Part shown: positions 23,403 to 32,789 of the stretch, piece by piece
How the letters are laid out: each line of letters begins with the position of its first letter
Numbering within the stretch: the first letter of the stretch is position 1
DNA from: Nitrospirota bacterium
GTDB taxonomy: Bacteria > Nitrospirota_A > Leptospirillia > Leptospirillales > Leptospirillaceae
Direction: 5' to 3'
NCBI GenBank assembly: GCA_021844275.1
Contig: JAKBTR010000050.1
Span: 62,001 to 126,000, forward strand
Length of the DNA: 64,000 nt
Notes under the pieces: model-generated
Database searches by the model: none
What the model was told of the DNA's origin: nothing
The model's input: the letters and a program-made list of their open reading frames with translations, nothing else
Translations under genes and position numbers: made by a program

Positions 23403-25616
23403 ATGACAACCACATCTTCCCGATTCCGGATTCCTGCACATGAAATGGAAATGATTTTTTCTCTTCTGGGACGGGATCCTTCCCTGACCGAAGAAGCCGT
23501 TTTTTCCGCCATGTGGAGCGAACACTGCAGTTACAAGTCTTCCCGGATTCATCTTCGTTCCTTTTCGTCCCGGCATCCACGGGTTAAAGCCGGTCCGGGT
23601 GAAAATGCCGGAATTGTCCAGATCCACGACGGGCTGTCTCTGGCGTTCAAGATGGAAAGCCACAATCACCCGAGTTTTCTGGAGCCGTATCAGGGATCCG
23701 CTACAGGGGTCGGAGGAATCCTCCGCGATGTGATCGCCATGGGCGCACGGCCAGTCGCTCTGGCCAACAGCCTTGTCTTTGGATCCCTTCGTCATCCCAA
23801 ACACCGGACTCTCTTTCAGAGAGTGGTCGAAGGAATCGCTGGATACGGGAATCCGACCGGCATTCCGACTGTCGGGGGGGAAGTCTGGTTCGACGACCGT
23901 TACCAACACAACATTCTGGTCAACGTCATGGCCGTCGGCATCGTGAACGACCAGGACATCCTGTCGGCAAAGGCTTCCAGAGAAGGTCTCCTGGCCATCT
24001 ATATCGGAAACCGGACCGGAAGGGATGGTGTATCGGGGGCCGCCATGGCGTCCAGAGGGTTCACCCGGGATGGCGCCGACCTTCGTCCGCAAGTGCAGAT
24101 TGCCGACCCTTATGCCGGAAAAAACTTGATGGAAGCCACCCTGGAAATTGCACGAAGAAAGCTTGCGGATTCCATTCAGGACATGGGTGCCGCGGGCCTG
24201 ACCAGCTCTTCGACAGAAATGGCCGGAAGGGCGGGGCTCGGTATGGAGCTGGACGTGTCCCTGGTCCCTCTTCGGGATGAAACAATGGAACCTTGGGAAA
24301 TCCTTCTGTCCGAATCCCAGGAACGCATGCTCGTGCTGGCGGAGCCGGAGAATGCCGACAAGATCCTGGAAATTGCTTCACAATGGCACCTGTCTGCGGC
24401 TATCGTGGGGAAAACGATCCCTGAGCCCGATTTCGTGGTCCGGAAAGGGGAAGCGCGACTCGCCGTCATTCCGATCGCATATCTCACGGAAAATGCTCCT
24501 CTCTATCAGAGGGATGCCATCATCACCCCGGAGATCACAGCCCCATTGGGCATGCCCTCACTGGGAGGATCCCACAGCCTGTCCGACCTGTTTCACCGCA
24601 TGATTGATCATCCCAACGGCGGGGATCCCCGGTGGATCTACCGGCACTTTGATTTCGAAGTGCAAACCCGGACGGTTTTCGGTCCCGGACACGATGCAGC
24701 CCTCCTCGACACGAAATCGAGGTCCGGTGGCGGAATTGCCATTTCCGTCGTCTCGCTCCCTCATGCCTGCTCCCGGAATCCCTATCGCGGAGGCGTCCTG
24801 ATCGTTTCGAAAGCCGTCACAGAACTGGTTGCAGTCGGAGCGTTCCCGCTCGCCCTGACCGATTGCCTGAATTTTGGAAACCCTGAAAATCCAACCATCA
24901 TGGGCGAGTTTCAGGAAGCCATTCGTGGAATCGCGGAGGCGTCTGCTGCTTTCGACATTCCGGTGGTTTCCGGAAATGTCAGCCTTTATAATGAAACAGA
25001 CGGAAAAAGCATTCCGCCGACTCCCATGATCGGAATCACAGGAATGATTCCGGTTCTGGGGCACCGGATCCCCGGACACCTGAAGGATTTCGGACTGAAG
25101 CTGGCTCTTGTGGGCGACATGGAAGACCTTTCCCTCGGAGGCTCTTACCTGGACTGGTTGCTCGAAGGAGAAATCCGGGAAGCCGTTCCATCCGTTTCCT
25201 TTTCTCGTATCCAGGGGCTTTCCTCTTTCATGATGGCAAGCTCTTCCACCGGCCGAATACTGGCTGCGAGGGCAATCGGACGAGGCGGATTGGCCAGATG
25301 TCTTCTGATGATGGCGAAAGACAACCTATCCATGGGAATTCACCTGGATTTTTCAAGACCCATCGAACCCCTCGGATTCTTTTTTTCTGAATCTTCCGGC
25401 CGGCTCGTACTGGCTTATCCCGCGGAAGAAGAACCCCGTCTGGCCGAATCCGCACGGGAGTGGGGCGTCTCCTTTCTTCCTCTTGGACACAGCGCTCCGG
25501 GCCTCTGGACAATCCGTTTCCGAAACCCGGAAGGTCTTCGGAAAGAATGGAGAGAAAACCTCTCGGCTCTCAAATCCCGGTTTAATCGTTCCCTGTCCCA
25601 GTTTATGGAGGAATAG
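23403..25616 (+). CDS. purL: Phosphoribosylformylglycinamidine synthase, small-type synthetase subunit
   Basis: At 737 residues this is the small PurL, which makes FGAM from FGAR, ATP and ammonia and depends on separate PurQ and PurS. The N-terminal signature MWSEHCSYKSS holds the conserved histidine; KMESHNHPS, ATGVGGILRDV, GGEVWFD and the second-half block GNVSLYNET also match. ATG at 23403 has TTGGAG upstream. Bases 23300-23402 before it hold no gene; a short stem (GGAAAA/TTTTCC) near 23312 could be a weak hairpin. The purF ribosome site lies inside its last codons, so the two are probably coupled. No purS gene is found in the cluster. Confidence 0.96.
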   Translation: MTTTSSRFRIPAHEMEMIFSLLGRDPSLTEEAVFSAMWSEHCSYKSSRIHLRSFSSRHPRVKAGPGENAGIVQIHDGLSLAFKMESHNHPSFLEPYQGSATGVGGILRDVIAMGARPVALANSLVFGSLRHPKHRTLFQRVVEGIAGYGNPTGIPTVGGEVWFDDRYQHNILVNVMAVGIVNDQDILSAKASREGLLAIYIGNRTGRDGVSGAAMASRGFTRDGADLRPQVQIADPYAGKNLMEATLEIARRKLADSIQDMGAAGLTSSSTEMAGRAGLGMELDVSLVPLRDETMEPWEILLSESQERMLVLAEPENADKILEIASQWHLSAAIVGKTIPEPDFVVRKGEARLAVIPIAYLTENAPLYQRDAIITPEITAPLGMPSLGGSHSLSDLFHRMIDHPNGGDPRWIYRHFDFEVQTRTVFGPGHDAALLDTKSRSGGGIAISVVSLPHACSRNPYRGGVLIVSKAVTELVAVGAFPLALTDCLNFGNPENPTIMGEFQEAIRGIAEASAAFDIPVVSGNVSLYNETDGKSIPPTPMIGITGMIPVLGHRIPGHLKDFGLKLALVGDMEDLSLGGSYLDWLLEGEIREAVPSVSFSRIQGLSSFMMASSSTGRILAARAIGRGGLARCLLMMAKDNLSMGIHLDFSRPIEPLGFFFSESSGRLVLAYPAEEEPRLAESAREWGVSFLPLGHSAPGLWTIRFRNPEGLRKEWRENLSALKSRFNRSLSQFMEE

Positions 25617-25618
25617 CC

Positions 25619-27133
25619 GTGCCCCCCCCACTGATGCCCCTTCCAACCAAAAGTGCAGACGACCATTTTCATGAAGAGTGTGCCGTCTTCGGCATTTTTG
25701 GACATCCGGAAGCCTCGAATCTGACCTACCTGGGTCTCTATGCTCTCCAGCATCGGGGTCAGGAAGGAACAGGGATTGCGACCATGGACAATGGCCGCAT
25801 CAATCTGCGCAAATCCCAGTCCCTCGTATCCGAGTTTTACACGGAAGAAATGCTCGAGGACCTGAAAGGCTCAAGCGCGGTCGGGCACAACCGTTATGCG
25901 ACCCAAGGAGGGGACCCTGAACGGGATCTGCAACCTCTGACAGCTTTTTTCAGCGAAGGATCGATGGCACTGGTCCACAACGGCAACCTCACAAACGCTC
26001 CGGAAATCCGGAAAGATCTGGAGAATGAGGGAGCGCTTTTTACCACGATGGTCGACTCCGAAGTTCTGGTCCATCTGATCGCCCGCTCCCGCGGAACCGG
26101 TCTGGTCGACAGAATCGCCCAGGCACTCGGCACCGTCAAGGGATCGTATTCCCTCCTTGCGCTTCTGCCGGACCGCTTACTGGGAATCCGGGATCCGCTG
26201 GGCCTTCGGCCTCTCTCTCTTGGACAACTCGGGGACGCCTATGTCCTCGCATCGGAAACATGCGCCTTTGACCTGATCGGGGCCCGTTTCATCCGGGACG
26301 TGGAACCCGGTGAAATGGTTGTCATTTCGAATGGAGGAGTGGAGTCCTTCCGATTGTTCCCCAAAAAGGACAGCGCTCCCTGCATTTTCGAACTTGTCTA
26401 CTTCGCGCGGCCTGACAGTCAGGTTTTTGGCATTCCGGTCTATCCTGCCAGAAAGGAACTGGGCCGCCAACTTGCGCTCCTTCATCCGGTCGACGCGGAT
26501 CTTGTCATCCCCGTTCCCGATTCGGGAGTGGCTGCCGCACTCGGATACGCGGAAGCTTCGGGAATCCCCTTCGACATGGGACTCGTCCGGAACCATTACG
26601 TCGGAAGAACCTTTATCGAACCCAAGCAGGCAATCCGGCATTTCGGAGTCAAAATCAAGCTGAATGCCGTGCCGGATCTCCTGAGGGACAAACGGATCAT
26701 CGTCGTGGACGATTCGGTCGTCCGGGGAACGACCAGCCGTAAGATTGTCACCATGCTGAGAGGGGCCGGGGCAAAGGAAGTGCATATGCGGGTCGCGTCC
26801 GCTCCGATCGTCTCGCCCTGCTTCTATGGAATCGATACCCCTACCCGCGGAGAGCTGATTGCCGCCACGCACGATCTTGAGGAAATACGCCGCTACCTGA
26901 AAGCCGATTCCGTCGGGTATCTCTCCGTTTCAGCCATGGAAAAAGTCATGCGCTCACTGGAAGTGCAGACCGAAAGCGCATCGGCCTCTCCCAGGGAAAG
27001 AGAATTCTGCAACGCCTGCTTCACGGGAAACTATCCGATCCCGTTCACGCAGGAAGAGAGAATCCAGCACGGATTGTTTGACCTGATTCAAATTGGTGGG
27101 TTGTCCCGGTCCCCATCCGATCCTTCTGAATAA
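25619..27133 (+). CDS. purF: Amidophosphoribosyltransferase, Fe-S type with propeptide
   Basis: PurF makes phosphoribosylamine from PRPP and glutamine, the first committed step of purine synthesis. The nucleophile cysteine is Cys21 (EECAVFGIFG), so a 20-residue propeptide must be removed, as in B. subtilis-type enzymes. The PRPP loop IIVVDDSVVRGTTS is intact. Cysteines in APCIFE, SPCFYG and CNACFTGNYP correspond to the four ligands of the 4Fe-4S cluster of the Bacillus enzyme. GTG at 25619 has GGAGG seven bases upstream, shared with the end of purL, and is followed at once by a run of eight C. It ends ten bases before the convergent M48-like gene. Confidence 0.96.
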   Translation: MPPPLMPLPTKSADDHFHEECAVFGIFGHPEASNLTYLGLYALQHRGQEGTGIATMDNGRINLRKSQSLVSEFYTEEMLEDLKGSSAVGHNRYATQGGDPERDLQPLTAFFSEGSMALVHNGNLTNAPEIRKDLENEGALFTTMVDSEVLVHLIARSRGTGLVDRIAQALGTVKGSYSLLALLPDRLLGIRDPLGLRPLSLGQLGDAYVLASETCAFDLIGARFIRDVEPGEMVVISNGGVESFRLFPKKDSAPCIFELVYFARPDSQVFGIPVYPARKELGRQLALLHPVDADLVIPVPDSGVAAALGYAEASGIPFDMGLVRNHYVGRTFIEPKQAIRHFGVKIKLNAVPDLLRDKRIIVVDDSVVRGTTSRKIVTMLRGAGAKEVHMRVASAPIVSPCFYGIDTPTRGELIAATHDLEEIRRYLKADSVGYLSVSAMEKVMRSLEVQTESASASPREREFCNACFTGNYPIPFTQEERIQHGLFDLIQIGGLSRSPSDPSE

Positions 27134-27138
27134 CAGTA

Positions 27139-27151
27139 CCCGGTTACCGGG
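27139..27151. terminator. Small hairpin between convergent purF and the M48-like gene
   Basis: CCCGGT and ACCGGG (27139-27144, 27146-27151) form a six-pair GC-rich palindrome around one base, placed between the two convergent stops and running into the end of the M48-like gene. No T-run follows, so intrinsic termination is doubtful. Confidence 0.25.
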
Positions 27152-28970
27152 AAGGGAGAGAGGGAGATTTCAGCCCGTCCTGACTGACTGTCGTATTCGG
27201 AGGCAACACGCTGACAAATATACGGGAAATTCGGTCGTCTTTTTCCGTAACAGCCACATACCCGAAGGATTTTTTAAATACGAGATACGTCGAGCGTCCA
27301 AAGGGAACAACCCAGCTTGGTTTTGGAGCCCCGGGCTCCTGTGGATCATACTTTTTTCCAATATTGAAACCGCCCAGGCTGCGATTATCCCATTTCTTTT
27401 CAAATATGGCATAATACAGATACTTTCCGTGAAAGATGAGTCGGATTCCTCTCCCTGAATAAAACCAGATGGTTCGCCCGTACATTTCCACCGGAGGCGA
27501 CTTCGGAAGTCCAAGCTTCTTCTGGACGTTCTCCATCGTCTCCCCGGGGTCAAGGAAAAACGGCCTTTCCCGCTTTCTCCTATCCGTGAGTCGTGATGCT
27601 TCTCTTTGCCTTTTGTCCGACACGATCTCCGGATGAGTTCCCCGAACCAGGAATCGCCATCCGGACAGAACGGAAAGCTTCCGGAAGATTTTCCTTGAAG
27701 CAGGAAGTCGTCCATTGATGACATCCCAGACCGCCAGGTCATACTCAAATCGGGGATCCCAGTCCACTTTCCGCAATGATTTATTGAGCAGCCGTTCTCC
27801 CCGCGTCACATGGTTGCCCATGATCAGGGAAAGTGCATAATCCCACTGATACCACGGGGAATCCCCTGCCAGATCATCGGCCTTCCGGAAAAAAGACCGC
27901 GCTCCCTTCTCGTCCCCCTTCAAGAGCAAGATCCGTCCCTTGCCGTTAAGTGCCGGAGTATAGGCCGGACTCAGTTTCAGCGCCAGGTCCCACTCCGACT
28001 CCGCCGCGTCCAGAGCACCGATGTCCAGAGGTGTCTCCTGGGTCCTCAGTATCGGGACCGGATCAACCAGGAAGAGAAACCTTTGGAGTGAGTATGGACG
28101 TGTCTCCGCAAAAGACTGGTAATAGGCCTGTCCCAATAGAAAATGACCTCCGACAGAGAGCGGAAAAATCGAAAGGAATCGGGAGAGGTCATAGATCGCT
28201 GTCATGTTGTGGTGCACCAGAACAGCCGTCTGACCCTCGAAAAAGAAAGCCGCCCCACGAAGGATTTTTCTTTTTTTACCGAGAAGATAATTTCCCATGG
28301 ACTGGAGAGTCGGATCCTTGCGGGCTTTCCCGAGCAGGCTGACTGCGTCAATGATCCCCTGATAGTGATAGCCGGCCTGAACCATGGCCAGGGCAGCGTA
28401 GAGGATCGGCTTCATGACGGGTTTTTTTCGTGGGTTGTCGACGCTCGTTTCTGTCGGGGAAAGGAATCCTTTTTCTTCCTCCGCCAACCGTCCGAAGAGT
28501 TTTTCCGCAAGCAGGTAGGCGAGGACTCCGGCAACCTGGTCTGTGTTTTCGAGAAGACCGGAATAGACCATGCCCCGAGTGAGCACAAGAGTCTGACTGT
28601 TCAGAAGATACGCCATCACCTTGTCCCGGTCCAGAATCACGACCCTCAGACGAAATTCCGGGTGATCGAAATACGGACTCAGACGAAGACTGATGTTTTT
28701 GAGCGAAGCGTTCACCGAACGATTCTGGACAAGACCGTACTTGAGGGCCAGATTGTTCAGCGACTCTTCATTTCGCGTTTTCTTCGTCCGGATATCGTGA
28801 ACAATCTGTCCGGTATCGTCCGCATTTCCGCTATCGGCCACCAGCAAGGTCCCGGACCATGCGGCGGTCGAACAGAAAGAAACGATCAGGCCCCAAAAAA
28901 TGATCAGGGCATAAGAAAGCTTTCGCCCCCAAAATTTTTTCCCGAACTCATAGTTCAAGATACTGGACAT
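27144..28970 (-). CDS. M48-like (BepA-type) protein lacking the zinc-binding motif, with TPR-like region
   Basis: About 608 residues. After an export signal (LSYALIIFWGLIVSFCSTAAWS) comes a region laid out like M48 metalloproteases: a VMAYLLNSQTLVLTRGMVYS block matching the NAF...G..V..RGLL segment, then DQVAGVLAYLLAEKLFG where active enzymes have AGVLAHEIGH. Both zinc-binding histidines and the glutamate of HExxH are missing. Residues about 350-460 contain TPR-like helices, and the C-terminus is a small beta-rich domain with VPFGRSTYLVF. It is probably a non-catalytic periplasmic protein, perhaps an outer-membrane assembly factor (inference). ATG at 28970 overlaps the epimerase end by 23 bases, with GGAGGG eleven bases upstream. 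Confidence 0.55.
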   Translation of the reverse strand: MSSILNYEFGKKFWGRKLSYALIIFWGLIVSFCSTAAWSGTLLVADSGNADDTGQIVHDIRTKKTRNEESLNNLALKYGLVQNRSVNASLKNISLRLSPYFDHPEFRLRVVILDRDKVMAYLLNSQTLVLTRGMVYSGLLENTDQVAGVLAYLLAEKLFGRLAEEEKGFLSPTETSVDNPRKKPVMKPILYAALAMVQAGYHYQGIIDAVSLLGKARKDPTLQSMGNYLLGKKRKILRGAAFFFEGQTAVLVHHNMTAIYDLSRFLSIFPLSVGGHFLLGQAYYQSFAETRPYSLQRFLFLVDPVPILRTQETPLDIGALDAAESEWDLALKLSPAYTPALNGKGRILLLKGDEKGARSFFRKADDLAGDSPWYQWDYALSLIMGNHVTRGERLLNKSLRKVDWDPRFEYDLAVWDVINGRLPASRKIFRKLSVLSGWRFLVRGTHPEIVSDKRQREASRLTDRRKRERPFFLDPGETMENVQKKLGLPKSPPVEMYGRTIWFYSGRGIRLIFHGKYLYYAIFEKKWDNRSLGGFNIGKKYDPQEPGAPKPSWVVPFGRSTYLVFKKSFGYVAVTEKDDRISRIFVSVLPPNTTVSQDGLKSPSLPSR

Positions 28971-29859
28971 AATCCATGATTCCCTCCGAAACGGTAAATC
29001 GCGGTACATAGCCGAGGAGAGACCTCGCCCCATCCACCGAGGCCCGGGTATGGTTCTGGTAAAAATCATACGGATTGTCGAAGTAATCGGGCGTCATCTG
29101 GAGTTTAAGGGCCCGGTTGAGCGTTTCGACGATATCGTTGAAAGTGGTTTCCACTCCCGTTCCGACATTCACGATCCCGGACTCTTCGGCGGACAGTGCG
29201 AGAATATTCGCTTCCACCACGTCCTTGACATAAACATGATCCCGTCCCTGCTCTCCCCATTTGAAAATCCGCGGGTTTTTTCCTTCCCGCATCTGCAAGT
29301 AAAGCTGGTAGATCATACTTGCAAACTTTCCCTTATGCCCCTCCCCCGGACCGAAAACATTAAAATACCGGAGCCCGATCACCGGGCGGGACAACTCGTG
29401 GGAAGCCTTGCGGGCCATGTTGTCCATAAGCATTTTCGAAAAACCGTATACATTGAGGGGATGCGGGGACTGTTCTTCATTTTGAGGACTGGCGTTGTTC
29501 CCGTAGACAGCTGCGGAAGAGGCATAAACCACCCGGCAGGAGTATCGTGTGGCGTAAGAGAGTACGTTGCGGAATCCGTCCACGTTTCTCGTGATCATCT
29601 GTCGCTGATCGGACACGGTGGTATCCGTGATCGATGCTTCATGGATGATCGCATCAAACTGCGGGCGCTTTTGGAAGATGTCGACGAGATCCATGCGCGA
29701 GATGTCACCGCAATGAAAGTCTCCCCGAAAAGAAACGAGATTCTTGAAGGTTCCGGATGACATATCGTCAATAACCGTCACGTCATGCCGGTCCTTTTCC
29801 AGCCGCAAGACAATGTTCGAGCCGACAAAACCAGCTCCTCCGGTGACAAGATAACGCAT
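28948..29859 (-). CDS. NAD-dependent sugar epimerase, HldD/RfaD-like (heptose-6-epimerase family)
   Basis: A 303-residue short-chain dehydrogenase/reductase of the extended type. The NAD motif TGGAGFVGSNIV starts the protein; the catalytic serine region YASSAAVYGN and the YGFSK Tyr-Lys pair are present. Several long blocks follow ADP-L-glycero-D-manno-heptose-6-epimerase rather than GalE: PLNVYGFSK, LRYFNVFGPGEGHKG, and a late YQNHTRASVDGAR in the place of the HldD segment FTQADL. The product would be a heptose precursor for lipopolysaccharide. ATG at 29859 has GGAAGGGG seven bases upstream, and a frame extension before it is not family-like. The M48-like gene follows with overlap. Confidence 0.75.
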   Translation of the reverse strand: MRYLVTGGAGFVGSNIVLRLEKDRHDVTVIDDMSSGTFKNLVSFRGDFHCGDISRMDLVDIFQKRPQFDAIIHEASITDTTVSDQRQMITRNVDGFRNVLSYATRYSCRVVYASSAAVYGNNASPQNEEQSPHPLNVYGFSKMLMDNMARKASHELSRPVIGLRYFNVFGPGEGHKGKFASMIYQLYLQMREGKNPRIFKWGEQGRDHVYVKDVVEANILALSAEESGIVNVGTGVETTFNDIVETLNRALKLQMTPDYFDNPYDFYQNHTRASVDGARSLLGYVPRFTVSEGIMDYVQYLEL

Positions 29860-30063
29860 GATCGAACCCCTTCCGTCTGCAAGTGATGAATACGAATGAG
29901 CTGGTAGTTTAAACAAAGATTCCAAAAATCAAAACAGTCCCCCATCTTCATGTTAGGATGGAGAGCGTCCGGCGCTTTCGGTTTTTTCGATTCAGCTCAC
30001 CCGGACGACATCACGAAAAATTTTTTTCTTTTCTCAGCAACCCATCAAGGAGATTGGCACCCT

Positions 30064-31350
30064 TTGTCGAATGGTCCGGGGACCGGCCCTTATCCCTACC
30101 GGTTGAAGTGGGAAAAGATCCTCCGCAACAACCGGTTCCGAATGCTTTTAACGGCCTACACCCTTTCCCAGTTCAGCGAAGGAATGACGCAAACGTCCCT
30201 GACATGGATTGCCTTTCGCTCCGCCGACAATCATATCGGCCTGGTCGCGACAATCGGCCTGATCCAGACCATTATTCCATTTTTCGTCATCCTTCCGGCG
30301 GGGTATCTCGCGGACCGATTTCCCGCTCCCCCTTTGCTTGCGGGTGTCAACCTGTTCAAAGGAGCTACATATGCCTTGATTCCCCTGATCTCTCTCCTGG
30401 AACCCATATCCCCGAATTCCATTCTTTCGATCGTGATCCTGACGGCGGTCCTGTCTTCCTTTTTTATTCCGGCCTTCGGCGCGATGATCCCCTCTCTGGT
30501 TCCAGCAGACGGGATCAAGAAAGCCAACGGATGGATCTTGATCTTCGGTCAAGGAGGCTATTTGCTTGGCCCCCTGACAGCCGGAATTCTCCTCTTTCAC
30601 ATGAACGCCCCCTGGCTTATCCTGATTTCCGGATCCGGATTTGTCCTGTCGGCCGTTCTGATGGTTCTGGTTCCCACTCTTCCGGACGGACGGCTCACCG
30701 GTCAAACCTCTAAAAGCCCGACAAGAACACATTGGTCCGCTCTCCAAAAGGATATCATGCAGATCCTCCACCTTTTCCGAGAGCGCCCCAGGCTGGTATT
30801 GGCCGTCGTAGCCCTTGGCGTTTACGGGTTGGTCAACGCACCACTCCCCGTCCTCTTTCCCCTCATGGCCACGGAAATTTTCCGGATGGACAAGGGTTTT
30901 TACACGATTCTGGCAGGAAGTTATTTCTCCGGAGCCTTTCTGGCCGGGCTGACCATCATCCGATTTTCCGGCTTGCCTCCATTGAAACTGATTTCGGGAG
31001 GATTGGCTATCGCCGGACTGTCCCTGATCCTGGTCTCCCTGACGTCCTCTCCGTTCGCAGGCCCACTGGCATTCATTCTGGCTGGAGCCGGTCTTGCCAT
31101 CATCCAGCCCCTCCTCAATGAATGGCTCCAAAAAGAAATTCCCCGACGCCTTCTGGGACTTGCCTTTTCTCTGACATGGCTCATATTTCTCCTGGCGAGC
31201 CTTGCGGGAATCCGGGGGGCATCCCTGCTCGCCGGCAGAGCCACCCTCCACCCCTTGATAGCCGGGGCGGGAGCGGGTCTCCTCGTCATCAGTGGAGTGT
31301 TACTCCTCTCTACACATTTTCTTGGCAGTGTATCCAAAAGAAACAACTGA
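30064..31350 (+). CDS. MFS transporter
   Basis: A major-facilitator membrane protein of about 428 residues with roughly twelve helices. The loop after helix 2 reads LPAGYLADRFPA, the family's GxxxDR pattern, and a second-half QPLLNEWLQKEIPRR segment matches the corresponding part of the MFS gene at 31501. The substrate cannot be told; the pair resembles the enterobactin exporter/DHA3-like branch. The frame is open back to an ATG at 29950, but the first 38 residues there are not membrane-protein-like. TTG at 30064 has AAGGAG eleven bases upstream and gives a start similar to the second MFS gene. Bases 29860-30063 contain no other gene. Confidence 0.8.
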   Translation: MSNGPGTGPYPYRLKWEKILRNNRFRMLLTAYTLSQFSEGMTQTSLTWIAFRSADNHIGLVATIGLIQTIIPFFVILPAGYLADRFPAPPLLAGVNLFKGATYALIPLISLLEPISPNSILSIVILTAVLSSFFIPAFGAMIPSLVPADGIKKANGWILIFGQGGYLLGPLTAGILLFHMNAPWLILISGSGFVLSAVLMVLVPTLPDGRLTGQTSKSPTRTHWSALQKDIMQILHLFRERPRLVLAVVALGVYGLVNAPLPVLFPLMATEIFRMDKGFYTILAGSYFSGAFLAGLTIIRFSGLPPLKLISGGLAIAGLSLILVSLTSSPFAGPLAFILAGAGLAIIQPLLNEWLQKEIPRRLLGLAFSLTWLIFLLASLAGIRGASLLAGRATLHPLIAGAGAGLLVISGVLLLSTHFLGSVSKRNN

Positions 31351-31451
31351 TACACTGCCCCTCCTCGTCACCCAAACCAATTCATCCTTAAGTTATTTAA
31401 TTTCATAAATTTTCAAGAATCATTCCCCCCAGCATGAAACTTGCTCGAGAA

Positions 31452-31480
31452 TTGACGGGAACAGACAAACCCGGAACAAT
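31452..31480 (+). promoter_or_regulatory. Promoter of the MFS-glycosyltransferase-otsA-otsB operon
   Basis: TTGACG (31452-31457) and AACAAT (31475-31480) with a 17-base spacer lie 21 bases upstream of the GTG at 31501. The rest of the 31351-31500 gap is AT-rich and contains nothing else that I recognise. Confidence 0.45.
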
Positions 31481-31500
31481 TCTTTAAAGGGGAACACCTC

Positions 31501-32787
31501 GTGAATGAATCGCTCGCGCTGATCAGAGAAAAGAACTTCGGACTGCTTCTCGGCGGCCAACTGATCTCCCAGATCGGGGAAAATCTGAATCGGGTCGCCC
31601 TCCTCTGGTTTGTCTACAAGTTGACGAACAGTCCTGGCGCCGTGGCCACCATCGGCATCCTCCAGACGCTTCCACCTCTCCTTTTCGGGTGGTTGACAGG
31701 AGTTGCCCTGGATCGTTCCTCCAAAAAAGCTGTCATGCTCGGCCTGGACACGACGCGTGGACTCATCGTCCTCCTGATTCCGATTCTGTACTACTTTCAC
31801 TGGCTTTCCCTCCCCGTCCTTGATGTTCTTGTTTTTCTCATCGCTGTCACGTCCGGCATTTTTGGTCCGGCTCTCTATGCAAGCATTCCGGAAATCGTCC
31901 CCCCCAGCAAGACGATTGCCGGCAATGCCATGATGCAGACGGTCGGACAGTTCGGAATGCTCCTGGGACCAATCCTGGGCGGCGTCCTGGTCTCATTCCT
32001 GAACCCGACGATGGTGATGGCCATCAATGGGGTCACTTTTCTCATCTCCGCCATTTTCCTGATCTTTATCCATATCCGATGGGTTCCTCCCACGACTCCC
32101 CTGTCACCAGGTCTTTTTCTCCGGGAAACAGCAAAGGGGTACAAGGTTGTATTCGGAAAGGAACACAATTTCCTTCCTCTTTTCCTTGTGATGACCTTTT
32201 ACGGTCTTATCACCGGTCCTTTGAACATTCTTCTTCCGATATATGCAAAAGACAGCCTTCACGAAGGTTCCGGGGCATTCGGCCTTCTGATCTCCGCACT
32301 GGGTGTAGGAATGCTTCTTTCTTCCCTTCTTCTTTCCATCTTTTCCCCTCGCTCCATGGGGGTCTGTATCCGTAACGCCTTCATGCTTGCCGGCCTCCTG
32401 CTCGGAGGTCTTTCCGTCACCCATTCGCTTCCTGTGGCAGTCGTTCTTCTCGCCGCTGCCGGCATGGGTTTATCCGTGACAAACCCCTTGATTCACACGA
32501 TCGTCCAGAAAAAAACGTCTCCGGAGCTTTTGGGAAGGACATTTTCCACCATCAGCATCGGTTTTCTTGGGGGACTCATTATCGGAATGGCCTGTCTTCC
32601 GTTCCTTTTGCATTCGCTCGGAGCTTCCCGCACCGTTCTGGTCATGGGAGTCGTCCTCTTTGCGGGAGCCATTGTGGTATCGGCACCCTTGATGCGCTCC
32701 GAAAGACAGTTGCCTGCCGATAACGCGGACAACCGCAATCTGATCGGCCTTCAACAGCTTTCACCGGTTGAAGTACGGGAGGATTAA
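31501..32787 (+). CDS. MFS transporter
   Basis: A 428-residue major-facilitator protein with about twelve hydrophobic helices, related to the MFS gene just upstream. LTGVALDRSSKK in the loop after helix 2 is the family signature; GPILGGVLVS in helix 5 is an antiporter-like motif. GTG at 31501 has AAAGGGG upstream. It is only two bases from the glycosyltransferase gene and begins the trehalose operon, so it might move a sugar or osmolyte, or drugs; the sequence does not decide. Confidence 0.88.
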   Translation: MNESLALIREKNFGLLLGGQLISQIGENLNRVALLWFVYKLTNSPGAVATIGILQTLPPLLFGWLTGVALDRSSKKAVMLGLDTTRGLIVLLIPILYYFHWLSLPVLDVLVFLIAVTSGIFGPALYASIPEIVPPSKTIAGNAMMQTVGQFGMLLGPILGGVLVSFLNPTMVMAINGVTFLISAIFLIFIHIRWVPPTTPLSPGLFLRETAKGYKVVFGKEHNFLPLFLVMTFYGLITGPLNILLPIYAKDSLHEGSGAFGLLISALGVGMLLSSLLLSIFSPRSMGVCIRNAFMLAGLLLGGLSVTHSLPVAVVLLAAAGMGLSVTNPLIHTIVQKKTSPELLGRTFSTISIGFLGGLIIGMACLPFLLHSLGASRTVLVMGVVLFAGAIVVSAPLMRSERQLPADNADNRNLIGLQQLSPVEVRED

Positions 32788-32789
32788 TC

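Noticed and set aside
27139..27151. Strong bidirectional terminator between purF and the M48-like gene
   Set aside because: The palindrome is only six pairs and no T-run follows on either side, so it was listed with low confidence only.
30148..31251. Minus-strand frame of 367 codons opposite the first MFS gene
   Set aside because: Gln/Gly/Asp-rich reverse image of hydrophobic codons, with no ribosome site or family.
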